Source: Gloeophyllum trabeum ATCC 11539
Lineage: Eukaryota; Basidiomycota; Agaricomycetes; Gloeophyllales; Gloeophyllaceae
DNA length: 64,000 bases
Assembly: GCF_000344685.1 (NCBI RefSeq)
Contig: NW_006920411.1
Span: forward strand, 1,535,896 to 1,599,895
Reading direction: 5' to 3'
Part shown: positions 1 to 10,853 of the stretch, piece after piece
Numbering within the stretch: the stretch's first letter is position 1
How the letters are laid out: each line of letters opens with the position of its first letter
The notes under the pieces: generated by a model
What the model was told of the DNA's origin: nothing
Seen by the model: only the letters and a program-made list of their open reading frames with translations
The model's database searches: none
Position numbers and translations under genes: made by a program

Positions 1-909
1 ATCACCTGTCCGATTGCAGACTAGCCCGAGCAAGGACGAGATTGGCTCGCCATGTCGAATTGCTGTGAAATCCGAAGGATCGGGAGAGACCGCTGGATTG
101 GCGTAGCGAGGGCAACAGACGTCGCTCGGGCCCTACAATCCCAGAAGAAGGCGGGGCGTTGATTAACTTCAGGGTGTATCGGACTTTAAGGAGATACTCG
201 GTGGCTGATGCCACACACTGCTGTACACGGCGGTCATGCAGCCTCTACAGGTCGGCGATGAGTAAAGAGCCGCGCCATACGCAGCTCAAGCTAGTATACA
301 GCCCGGTGTCAATCGGAAACTTGAGTTCGGGTCGGGGACTATACATTGACTTCGCCACTATTCAGCCCACGAATAGTATAGACTGCGGACGACGGAAAAC
401 GAACGTAGCACAGCAACGGAGACAGCGCCCTATGAGAGCGCAACGCTGTTTCGGGCTCGGGTTCGGCGCACGTTGAACGTGTTTCGTCATGGAATGCACG
501 AATAACACGCCGGCGCCGGGATAGCTCAGGTAGACAAAGAAAGCGCGTTCTTGCTCGCAGTGCCACTTGTCGGTTCACAAGACGTGATTCGTGAGGACGC
601 AGAGGCTGTACCGCCTCTTTTGCTTTCAGACACAGCCCTTGTGACAAAAGTCATGAGGATTTTCGCTGGTGATTCTTCCGGAACACACGCAGTCCCGGAT
701 CAAGCGCGAGGCATTACCAGAAGGCTCGTAGCAGAGGGAAAATCAGCAGTTTTCGAGGAGATGGATGGGCCGACAAAGGAGGTGAAAGCACAGATCAGGA
801 TTTGCGGGTTCGCGGGCGCCTATCTGGGAGATCCGGCAAGTCGCGGCATCTCCATTTCCTTAGCTCGTGCAGTCACTCATTCCACTTTGTGACGTGCTCC
901 TCTGGGGCC
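1..909. other. No supported gene; left-edge intergenic
   Basis: Open frames of 60-113 codons exist on both strands but they overlap each other, contain no domain I recognise and show no splice-linked continuation. The right end serves as the upstream region of the gene starting at 994. Any gene entering from the left of the window cannot be judged. Confidence 0.5.
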
Positions 910-916
910 TATAAAA
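910..916 (+). promoter_or_regulatory. TATA box of the His/Ser-rich protein gene
   Basis: A perfect TATAAAA lies 78 bp upstream of the ATG at 994, followed by a C/T-rich stretch (CCCGCCGTCGCCCTCCACC) that is typical of fungal transcription starts. Position and sequence are seen directly; function is inferred. Confidence 0.65.
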
Positions 917-993
917 CAATGCCCGCCGTCGCCCTCCACCCGATATCTTTCTTCCCTCAAGCCACTCATCGCTCTGCCAATCCACCGTGAACC

Positions 994-1662
994 ATGTCCT
1001 ACTACGCATCGCCCTCCCACCATCGCTCTCATTCCCACCTCGGCTACTCCCAGTCCCAGTACTACCCGGCCCAGGGCTCGCAGTACTCGCAGCAGCCGGT
1101 CTACTACACATCCAGCGACAGCGGCCACCGTCGGTACAACTCGATGGGCGCGGGCGGCAACTACGCCTACTCGGTCCCCGCGAGCCCGTACCAACGCGGG
1201 CGCACGTACAGCGCGAGCCACCCCGGGCACGGCAGCCCCGCCGTCCAATACGTCTCCTCCCACCGCTCCCATTCGCATCGCAGACACAACAGCACCTCCT
1301 CGCCCGTCGTCGTCGATTTGAGAAGGCACCCGAGTCGGCATGGCACCGTGCACGTTCAGGTCAGTTGACAACATGTTCACTCGTGATTCCCATCAATGAA
1401 CTGATCTTATCCCGCTCTTCTATCTCAGCCCGGTCGCTCTGCTTCCCACCATCGCTCATCTTCCCACTCTCGTAACTACACCGACCGGCACAGGCGCTAC
1501 TCGGAGGGGCACCTCTCCTTCACCGACCGTCTGCGTCGCATGTTCGGCATTGGGCCGTGGGCTCACCATAATGGGAGCCACCACCACGGACGCGAGCGAT
1601 ACATTGACGCCAAAACCGGGAGAGAGACAGATCGCTGGGGCAGGCCGATCTACAGGGTCTGA
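994..1662 (+). CDS. His/Ser/Tyr-rich small conserved fungal protein
   Basis: Two exons, 994-1359 and 1429-1662, are joined across a GTCAGT..CTCAG intron in phase 0, giving about 199 residues. The first exon is low complexity, rich in Tyr, Ser, His, Gln and Arg (for example SHHRSHSHLGYSQSQYY), and carries no signal peptide or membrane segment. The C-terminal 40 residues are more complex, with an FTDRLRRMFGIGPW motif and a final RYIDAKTGRETDRWGRPIY segment. I have the impression this tail recurs in other basidiomycete proteins but cannot name a family. A TATA box sits just upstream, so it is probably a well expressed gene. The gene model is secure because the frame stays open exactly across the intron; the function is unknown. 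Confidence 0.8.
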
Positions 1663-2849
1663 TCGGTGACCCTGAGGTTTTGGAAGCAGATCTTATTATA
1701 GGACTGCACGACGAACAAGCACACTGTTGGCCTTCTTGGTCGACGTGCTGCGAACAGCAGGAACGGGGTTCCTCGAAAGCATACCCCCAGGGCCCAGTCC
1801 CTTCGTAATCTACTCGGCATCGCGACCGATAACTTCTTGCCCTTCATCCAATCCGGACGCACATTATTTATCCTGCATCCACGCAGTCGCAGTACGTTGT
1901 ACGAACCCTTATGAAGTATAATGCCATCTCGCCCTAGTAACCCCTTGTCATTATTAGTGCTTGTATACCGCATATGTTGTTTGTTATTAAAGTCTCGTTG
2001 CTATCTCAGGACTTGGGTTACTGCCATTGTACTACTTGTACAGCAATCGATCTTCGCTTGGCTAGGCTCTTGGTCGGTGCTGTGTGATCTCACCGTGTGC
2101 TACGTAAACCTGAGATCCTCAATCATGAACAAGACTGCGACCTGTTGTAGGATATCTGCTTCAAGCTGGAAAAGATAAGGATCTGCCCCTGATGCACCCC
2201 CCAGCCCGCGCTGCGTCCCTGAGCGTGTCGTGCCCAGCTCCAAGCTGGAGCCTGGAGTCACACTCGAAAGCTCTGTTGTCAGATCCCTGCACCAGCTCCA
2301 CAACTCTAGCAGGATCTCGATCAAGATTCCCCTTCCCCGGTCCCGCTCCTCCCGAACACGTCCTGCCACGTTGGCGCTCAGCGTACACGCCACCCGCTGC
2401 TTCCCAGCTTCGGTATGAACAGACAGGAGTTCATAACCGTGCCCTAGGGTACCTGCCGTGTGGAGAAAGGGTCATGACACTCTGCTTCACTGCCAGCGTT
2501 GTGCGTCAGTTGGTGCTCGTGATCACGGAGGTACAAGTCACCAATGGCTGCTGTCTCATACCCATATCAGTGACAGCGAAAGAGGCTCTAATGTCATTCT
2601 ATGCGTACAGCAGCAATTAGACGAAAGCAAATCATAAAGCGAATATAAGAGTGAATACACTTCTCGTACAGCAAAGAGAAACCTCGTGATAAGATTACAG
2701 GGCCAATGAAAACATAAAAGGCCACATCTTATGATATACCAATAGCGGGAAGAATATGCAATCTCTCCGCGTGAACGTAGTACGATACCCACGGCCAGTG
2801 TGTCGCGATTCGGAGAGGTGGTATCCAGGAAAGTGGTGAAGGACGTCCA
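1663..2849. other. Intergenic; 3' flanks of two convergent genes
   Basis: This 1.2 kb separates the stop of the His/Ser-rich gene and the stop of the minus-strand GTPase gene. Frames of up to 142 codons occur around 2190-2620 on both strands in mutually overlapping fashion; none shows a domain or consistent splice sites. I see nothing I can support as a gene. Confidence 0.5.
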
Positions 2850-5800
2850 CTAGGTAGCAGATGACAATCGGTGGATCCGCTCGGCATCCAGCCACAGTTG
2901 AACCTGGGCAGTAATGTCCGACATCTTCCGCACCAGCTCGAGGCGCGCTCGGATGGCAGCTGGGTCATCGCGCTGACCTTCCCAGAGGACGGCCAAGCTG
3001 ACTTCCACCTGGAGAACAATTTCGTCACGGTATTCGTAAAGTGAAGATAGGTCGACTTTACCTTCTCCGCCAGGGCTGCCAAACCTTCTTCGAGCGCCTC
3101 CCCAACAGCTTCAGCTGCTTGGGCGAGACGGTTCATAATCACATCTGCGCCTCCGGTGAAGACCTCGTCTTTCACATCATCGATGAAATCATGGAATACA
3201 GTCTGGACGTGACCAAGAGGATCAGGACGATATCAGTACATCAAAGGTCGAAACAAACCTTCTGCCGGGCAACACTTCCCTTGCCCCTTTCCAGCATGGC
3301 GCGGTCGTATCCCTCGATCAGTTGATTCTGCACATGCGGCGCTAAGCACCTGGACACTTCCTTCTGCTGATTGTTCATTGCTTCTCGGACCGTCTCTAGC
3401 GTCTTATTGAGAGTGACGCTGGCCTCTTCCAGGCTCAGCTCGGCTTGATTCCTTACGCGATCCTTCAGAGCCGGAGCCGCGGACTCTTCGACTTCCTCAA
3501 CCAGCCTTTTGATCGCCGCCTTTGTATTCGCTTCGAAGGCCGCGAAAAGGTCAGCCTCGAAGACCTTGCTCCAAGAACTTGCAATGTTACGAGTCATGGG
3601 ATTGATTAGCTCGACATTTAGGTCTTGTCTAAATGATCCATGGCGGCGAAGGGCTGCTGGTCATCAGCGGCTGTGTGCCTTGTAGCCCAGTAAGACTCAC
3701 TTGCTCGATACGTAGCCCAATGCACAGAAGATGCGAAAGTGTCCGATGTAGTAAGGGCGGAAGAAGCAGCCTGCCGCCAGACGTTAGGACACGACACACA
3801 GTATTCTAATCACGACCAACCATCTCTGCGCCGGCCTGGCACTTCTCCTCGAGTCCATCCTTGAAGCGCGCCTGGACGTCTTCGATCGTCTTATTGATGA
3901 TTCCCGCGAAATCCTGAGGGCTGATGTAAGAATGGATAATACGGCGGCTATACGACGGGGGCTGACCTTAATAAGGCGAGGAGTGACACCCGTCGGCTCG
4001 CCGTAAGCATCTACTTTCTTCGCGGGCTTTCCGTTCATGGAATAGAGGGCGCCCAGTTCTCCCAGGTCAGCCAAGTCAAAACCCGCATTCGCGAAGTCGC
4101 CAGCGCCATCGTCTTGAGGAGTTGACTCCCACTTCTCCCGCAGGGTTGCCCTATCAATCTCCGTAACCTCACCAATACCTTCCATATAAGTGCGAACAGA
4201 ATTCGCGAAGGTTTTGAGGTGCATCAAGAAATTACGAGCAGCTCGCTCCCGCGAACTGACCGTCAAGGTGTGACACCACTGCTGCAGAGCAGGGACTCCT
4301 GTGTGCTCCATATTCGAGAAGCAGCTGGGATCTCCGTCTCCCTTCACTTGGTCTTATCAAGTAAGATTGTCAGAGATAGTGACGTCCGTGATTGAATGGA
4401 ACTCACTCGTCAATCTGACGTAGTCTCGAGATGATACGGTGAAAACAGGCAGGTCAATCTCGTCGTAGTCTATGATTCACCATGTCATTAGTAGCAGATA
4501 GTCCAAGTCCAACACGTAATACGTACTGCGTATGTTCACGCTAGGATCAAATGAATCTGGGTCCCGCCTCTCGGCTTCGGCATCTGTGTCATGCAAGTGA
4601 GTCTGGAGCTATTCATTCGAGACAGTTTCGTATAACGTACCATCGAGGTCCTTGAGACCAGTGCGGAAATCTTCCTTCAAGACATCGCGAGAAAACTAAG
4701 ACGATACTTGGTTCAGTATTCCCCGCGTCCATTATGATAGGCCTGTAGTACACACCTCAGACCGTTTCAATGAACAGAAAGCATTCTTCTCCTTCTGCGC
4801 TTCCGCCTGCTTCTTCTTCAGCGTTGCCAACATGTCGTTCGCTTCCTTCCTTTCCTTCCGTGCCTCGCTCAGCTGCTGCCGCCCAACCTTGATGGCATCG
4901 TCTGCCTCCTTGATCTTGGTCTGCAGGCTCTCGATCGTGACTTCCTCTTGTTCCTCGCTGTCGCTACCGGACTCGGACCCGTTTTCAGCGTCAGTATCCC
5001 CATCAGATTCCTCGTCGGTGGATTTATCGGCCTCGCTACTGTTCCCGTCCATGTCGACGTCGGAATCATCGAAATCGTCATCGAAGTCGTCGTCATCGTA
5101 TGCCTCGCTCTTACGGCGTTTCGGGGAGCCACCCTTGCCACCTCGAGCGTTCTTCCTCTTCTTCCCCGCCTTCTGAGCCTTTTGGGCGGCTTTTCCCGTC
5201 AGACGGGGAGTAAAAGGTTTGTTGTTCTCTAAGGCCGCCATATGTTCTTTGTATTCTTCGCGGTAAGCGCGGATCTCTTGCAGCTGCTTCTCGACTCCTG
5301 TGACATTTAAGTGTGAATCAACAGTGGAGTCCTATAGCTCTAATCTCATACCTTTGACAACCTGGTCGGCTTCTGATTTCTTCTCTTTCCATTCTTCCAT
5401 GTCATCGTTGCATTGTTCGATCCGTCCCTCGATTTCAACGAGTTCAGGCTCATCGTCCAGGTTGAGAGCTCGGATAACCTCCGAGCAAGAGATGTCGTCG
5501 CACTTCGTAGCTGCGCGACACAGTGTCTCAGTGATGCACGAGGCTAAAGTGCACCTCTTAGATACTCACCGACAAAAGTGATAGAGTTAGCGTCATAGCT
5601 ATGCACGAGAAGGTCAACGAGCAGCACTAGCGCACAGGGACATATACGCACTTTCCGTCTGAGAGAATTATGAGACGTGCATCGTCCGGTCAATAAAGTA
5701 AAAAGGGGCGAAGTACAGACTGATACAACATACCCACTAGAAGATGGAAACGGTAAGCAAACAAATAAGCGGGAAAGGACTGCACACGCACTCATCAACT

Positions 5801-7612
5801 GTGTCTTGAAAGCGTCGCCAAGTAAGTCTGTGGACTATCGTCAGCTGACGAGGTTAAAGCACGTTTCTCAAGACATACCTCGCGCGGTCTTATCATCAAC
5901 GGCTCGAGTGATCGGCGCCAGAATCCAGACGCAATCACACTTCTTCATGTAGTCCTTCGCAATGTTATTTCTTGCCGCATTCGCGTCAGCGACTCCCGGC
6001 AGATCGACGAGGACGGCGCCCGTCGAAAGAGCTGCAGCATTACAGCGCACCCGGACTTGTCGGATAAGGGGCCAAAATGCTGCCTCGTCCGCCGGGTCCT
6101 TTTCTTTTGCCTTCTCCTTTGTCCCGCGAGCGTCCTTGAGCATGTCCATGAAGCTTGGAACTTTGTCCTTCTCCTTCTCTTTCGGCTTATCCTTATTCTT
6201 CTTCTTGTCACCCCGCTTCTGATCTTTGGAGTCAATGTATCTCGATATTTCCTGCGCGAAAGCCTTGGAATCCTTTGCTACGATGTTCTTGGTGGTACCC
6301 AATATCCTAGCAATTTCTTTGCCCGTGATGTCAATGCAATGTAGCTCGTCGCGGAAACCAAATCACCCACTCGGATCACGTGCAATAATCTGATCGACAC
6401 TCATTTGAACAAGCTGCTCTTGAGAAATAGACGGATACACCGCATGGACCTGGAACGTTCGTAAGGTTCTCGCCTTTCGTCAGCTGGGCGTTCCGAGACT
6501 ACCTTATGCCAGGCAACACCAGAGTCGCTCTTGAGATCGGTAGTTCTCTTCAGATTGCCATCTTCGTCTACTAGATCCTCTAGCAATACTGCAAGCTCTT
6601 CTTTCCACTCGGCTTCAGACAAAAAGGACACGTCCGCATCAATGGTCTTCTTCGCATGGTAACCGATCTCGGTGACGACGGCCGTGCATGCTACACAATT
6701 ATAAGTACCAGCGACCGGGCCGGCTGAAATAAAACCTCACCTCTCATTCCACTCGTCGGGACGATATTATCTACATATGTCTTATGTCAGCACGGAAGAT
6801 CAAGAAAAGCCCACTTATCATTACATACCGTCAAGGATGGCGTTCAGAATCGACGATTTGCCAGCACCAGTAGCTAGATTCTGTTAGGACCATAGAGAAA
6901 TCCTATAGACGGGACGTACCTCCGCAGATGGCAATCATGGTAGTAGGGGAGCCTTGACTTTTGAGGCTACCAGAACAGGCCTTGAGCGACGAATCCTCAT
7001 TCAGGTGAGAGCGCTTACCTCTCAATTTCCCTAAGCCACACGTCTTTGCGCAACTTGCTCCCGAGGTTGATCTTCTTAATCTCGGCTTCCATGGCCTTCA
7101 CCATCTTCGTACCTTCGCTCAGAGCATCCTCAGGAGTGTAAGGAATCTCATCGGCAGTTTCGAATACTTTGTACGTCGACGGTGCCGGTAATGGGGCGGG
7201 GACGTTCCCCTCGTTCTGAGCAATAGGGGCCGCATGTCCGTTCTCATTCTTCACGCGGGTTTCAGCAGACGACGCATCCTTCAAATCGGCTGCAATATAT
7301 GAGGGTACAGGAAGACCCCTCTCGAGAAACTAGGTCAGAGTGAGTCAGTCGCCAACATACATAATAATGTGGTCAGCCCCTTACAACGCGTGCAGCGTCG
7401 CTTGGCTCCGGTTTAACTTTTGTTGACGCGTCTTTGATTGAATCATGAGAGTTTGACGGCGACAATGGGCTAATCTTGTGCTCAGAAGGTTCTGGCTTAA
7501 TGAACGTCGATGCCTGCGGCTACCAGACACGTAAGGACCAAACGCGGAACTATAAAGGGCATTGTCTTGAACTCACTAAAGAGCCCGACGCGACGTTCTC
7601 CTTATAGTCCAT
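2850..7612 (-). CDS. SLIP-GC (NUGGC)-like dynamin-superfamily large GTPase
   Basis: A multi-exon gene of well over 1,000 residues starting at the ATG 7612-7610 (MDYKENVASGSL) and ending at TAG 2852-2850. GTPase motifs are visible in order: G1 P-loop GATGAGKSSILNAILD (near 6835-6925, split by an intron just before it), G3 DLPGVAD (near 6000), and G4 ATKCDD (near 5510). After the GTPase domain comes a coiled-coil segment (VEKQLQEIRAYREEYK), a Lys/Arg-rich stretch (KKRKNARGGKGGSPKRRKS) that could be a nuclear localisation signal, a long Asp/Glu/Ser acidic tract, further coiled coil, and a helical C-terminal stalk-like region. The order and the sentence FTVSSRDYVRL match the nuclear GTPase SLIP-GC family, whose members are dynamin-like and in mammals nuclear. 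It is a single gene with roughly 17 short introns. Substrate or membrane target is unknown. Confidence 0.85.
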
Positions 7613-7866
7613 CCTAGACGAAGCTTTGGAAGGCTCGAGTCATGCAATGATGTGAGATGTGAGTGGGAATGGAAGTGTGAAGTGAAAGCACGCGTCGGAA
7701 CGCGAGCGCGTTTTATTGGCAGTGACAAACAAGCGTAAATAACGCGTAATTGTTGACATGACATCGACGCGCCACTGGAGTCGATCACGGGTGGGAAAGC
7801 GCACGTGGTCTGCAGGCTCAGCCACAAGCGCGCAGCTGCTCCTTGACTTTACCCGTGCACGGCGAC

Positions 7867-8658
7867 ATGACGAAGAACCGCAAAGCTAACAAGTCTCATA
7901 AGCCTAACGAACAGCGGCTCGAGATCTCTGAAGAGGAGCAATGGCGGATTATCAATCAGTCGGGGATTCTACGACAGGTAGATGCCGCGGCCAAGGCGAC
8001 CGTGACGAATGCTAGCTCGGAGGAGGAGCCTATATCTCTTGCGGAGGAGATATTTAATTCACTCGTCTTCATAACGCCGTGTTCCTTTCTCCTATTAATG
8101 ATGGAAATGTATGTCGTATGCAATGATTGAGCAGTCGGCAGCGTCTGACACAGCAGAAGACTAATACACTATCAATACGGCAAGCACCCGACATTCGATG
8201 ACCTTGCGCGGCGAATGATATCTGGCGTTCCAAGTACGCATCTCTCACCGACACTGCTGTGACTTGCTACGAAAAAATGCTGACATCCCTCAGTTCTGTC
8301 CATATTTGTGTTTTACAGTACGGATTTAACTCTCAGATGTATCCACGTCTAATTCTTGGGAACAGCCGTCCGACATAAGCAGGATCGCCGCGTACAATTC
8401 TTGCTCTTTCTGCTATCACTCGCCACGGGGATGAGGCTGATCTGGCTAGTCAACCGTGGCAGCTGGCTTACGAACATGCGGCAAGTGAGTCCCGAGGCTT
8501 CCTGGACTTCCATTGCACTGAAGAGGATCATCCAGTGCCCCCCACTGGCCACCGCCTGGATATACGCAGTTGTGCAGCTTGACCTCGGTCCTGCAACTTT
8601 GAGCCTTGTGATCGTGTTCAGCTGGGTATGGTGGGCCGGCTTGAAACTAACCTTCTAA
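7867..8658 (+). CDS. Fungal multi-pass membrane protein, DUF7719 type
   Basis: Five exons can be traced: 7867-8108, 8160-8233, 8294-8317 (only 24 nt), 8366-8484 and 8536-8658, giving about 190 residues. A charged N-terminus (MTKNRKANKSHKPNEQRLE) is followed by about four hydrophobic segments: one around FITPCSFLLLMMEILIHYQY, one around ILSIFVFYT, one around VQFLLFLLSLATGMRLIWLV, and one around LATAWIYAVVQLDLGPATLSLV. The string of conserved features YTVRHKQDRRVQ, MRLIW, WLTNMRQ and WIYAVVQLDLGP is what I remember of the fungal DUF7719 family, which has no assigned function. The start is the first ATG in frame; an in-frame TTG upstream is not a fungal start. It is divergent from the large GTPase gene, with 254 bp between starts. 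Confidence 0.8.
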
Positions 8659-8975
8659 TATCAGATGCGCTACGTCTCATATACATACACTAATGGTACA
8701 TTCATACGCTACACTATTCATGATGTCTCCTGCGCTAGACATTGCGTTAAACTACACTGTCACCACCTCCCCCACCCACGTGGACCGCCAATGGAATGGA
8801 GCGTGGGCAGGAAGTGAGTACAAGCAGGACTGGGTTCAATATCTGCCCGACAATACGCCACAAACGGGTAGCGACCTTACACCCGAGCAGCACCTTTTAC
8901 GGGCAGCGAAATATCTGGCTGGACAACCCACTGCAGAAAGCAGGGGTCGTTCTGGAACGAGCGGAAGTGAGGCAA

Positions 8976-10764
8976 TCACACGCCTGGGCCTTCGTCGAAC
9001 TCTGCTTTCAGAACCTCGACCTTCCGCTGGGTAGAGCTACTTAGTCGTGGGCGCGGCGTTGAAAGTCGAGACTGGTCATACCCTATACGTTGTCGCTCGA
9101 GTCTCTAATACCGCTCTCAAGACTCGTATCTGCCATCTCAATCTCCGTGAAGCGGTTCGCTGGATAGCAGCTTTATGGTCGTCTATCCTCTGACAGAAAG
9201 CTTTGTACACCCGGTCGTCTCGGGCGAAGTAGTAAACCTGAGACAGGGTGGTTCTCAGCCATAGGTAGACAGTAGAACTGTGCACCGCGTACAGGTATTG
9301 GCTCACCCTCTACTTGATCCAGTACTATCGACCATATGCCCATCATAAGAAGATCCACAGTTGCGTTTGCCACACTTTCTGAAAAGTCAGTCCGGGGTCA
9401 TATTACGAGAGGCGGTTCGCCTTACTAATCCTCAAGCGCAGCGATAGCATCTGCTTTCCCTAGCTCTCTTGTCGCAAAATTCCTCACCGCAAATTCGGCG
9501 GTGGTCACCGGCTTCTCAGAGATACCCGCCCGCAAAGCGGTGGCCATGGACGACACCTGAGAGTATATCCACCGGTCACCTTCACTCATAACCAACGTCT
9601 GCAGGAAAGAAGCTATCAAATCCGTATATGACGCCTGCAAGCCATAGTCAATAGCCAGCTTGAGATTCGTGCCTAGATATCACAGCGGAAATGGAAATGA
9701 GAGAGGACAACTTCTCACATAGTCAAATGGCTCACGAAGCGCTTTCAATAACGTCTTTGTGGCAGGTTTTGAGAAATCTTCATCAGAAAGGTGATTTATC
9801 CATCTGGAGAATGCACCAAGTAAAATAATGGCAACATCTTGGTGAGACCGGCCAATCCGCATAGCATGGACCAGGGGCGTGGCGTTGCCATGTTTTCTCA
9901 GAAGCAACTATTTTGGCATGGTAAGGTTTCATTCTTTCGGCCAAGAGAAATGAAGACACACGTGAAAAGCGCGATCCCTGACTTCCATGAGGAAGACTAG
10001 ATCCTTCTTCTCAATGGCACGGTATACTTCATATGGCTAAAGACGCACTAGGTCATCCGACATTATCTCAGTGCAAGCAGATCTGTATCATACCTCTGGG
10101 TCCTTCCACGGTCCTTTGGGTTGGGAAGACGCCTTCGGGAATGAGAACCTCTTCGTAGGTGAGCTGGGAGGAGACGTTGCAGCCGAGCTAGACGATCTCT
10201 GCTGCGTCGTCTCAGCCTTTTCGGGAGCATCGTCTGCCTCAGACTCTGGAGGTGTTGGGCTCCTGCGTAGCTGACGTATATAAGCGTACGGCGCTTCACG
10301 CTCTGCTTCCCGCTGGATGAATGCTTCGCAGACAATAAGTAGAGTCAACATCGGCGTTATGAAAGCAGCAGACCATTATTTGGCAGACGCGCTGGGAGAC
10401 ATGGATCGCTTTCAAGCTTAGGCCTAGGAGTTGGTTCACTGTCAGGCGGCTGGTCCAAACGTTGTGCAAGACGGGCCAGTATCGGTGCGTGATTGATCGG
10501 CATTGCGCAAACGCAGTCTATCGGATCGTGTTGCGCAATGAAGTCGGCAAGTAGCAGCTGTATCTCATGCACTTCAGAGCGCTCGCAGTGCGAGGCATTA
10601 TTCCAAGGCCCAGTACAGCAGCGTGCAGAACCGGTTCAATGCATCGCCATGCAAGCGTCATACAAAGTCAGAAGTCCTGATTTGGAACTTACTGGGGAGT
10701 GACACAGCCACAATGTACCGCTTGTCACGTGAGGGGGAGATCCAACTCGATCGCAAGCCTCAGG
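8976..10764 (-). CDS. Conserved basidiomycete ankyrin-like protein
   Basis: Read on the minus strand from about 10764. Coding pieces run RDKRYIVAVSLP (near 10700-10740), then HEIQLLLADFIAQHDPIDCV with a Pro/Ser-rich linker, then PYEVYRAIEKKDLVFLMEVR, then LLLRKHGNATPLVHAMRIG, which reads like an ankyrin repeat, then DLIASFLQTLVMSEGDRWIY, and finally YYFARDDRVYKAFCQRIDDH. The last exon, 8976-9026, encodes RKVEVLKAEFDEGPGV and the stop. All joins use short GT..AG introns. I recall this overall sequence order from other Agaricomycete proteomes but no experimental function. The first exon is unresolved: the frame upstream of RDKRY runs into a stop without an ATG, so another 5' exon must exist or the start is mis-placed. 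The gene is divergent from the Dicer gene. Confidence 0.7.
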
Positions 10765-10853
10765 CTCAGCTCGAGCTGTGCACCGTTGAACTTGACGTTC
10801 TCCACCTCGTCCCCTCAGTGGCTCAGCTGTCTACTTGAACTGCCAGTCAATCC

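Noticed and set aside
4832..5176. Plus-strand Ser/Leu-rich frame of 114 codons
   Set aside because: It is the mirror of the acidic and basic low-complexity insert of the minus-strand GTPase, so an antisense shadow.
8693..9034. Plus-strand open frame of 113 codons after the DUF7719-type gene
   Set aside because: It overlaps the last exons of the minus-strand ankyrin-like gene, whose splice-joined sequence is clearly protein-like; the plus frame has no motif or start context.
10600..10850. Missing Dicer helicase exons upstream of 10854
   Set aside because: No P-loop or DECH motif is present on the plus strand between the DUF7719-type gene and 10854; that space is occupied by the minus-strand gene.
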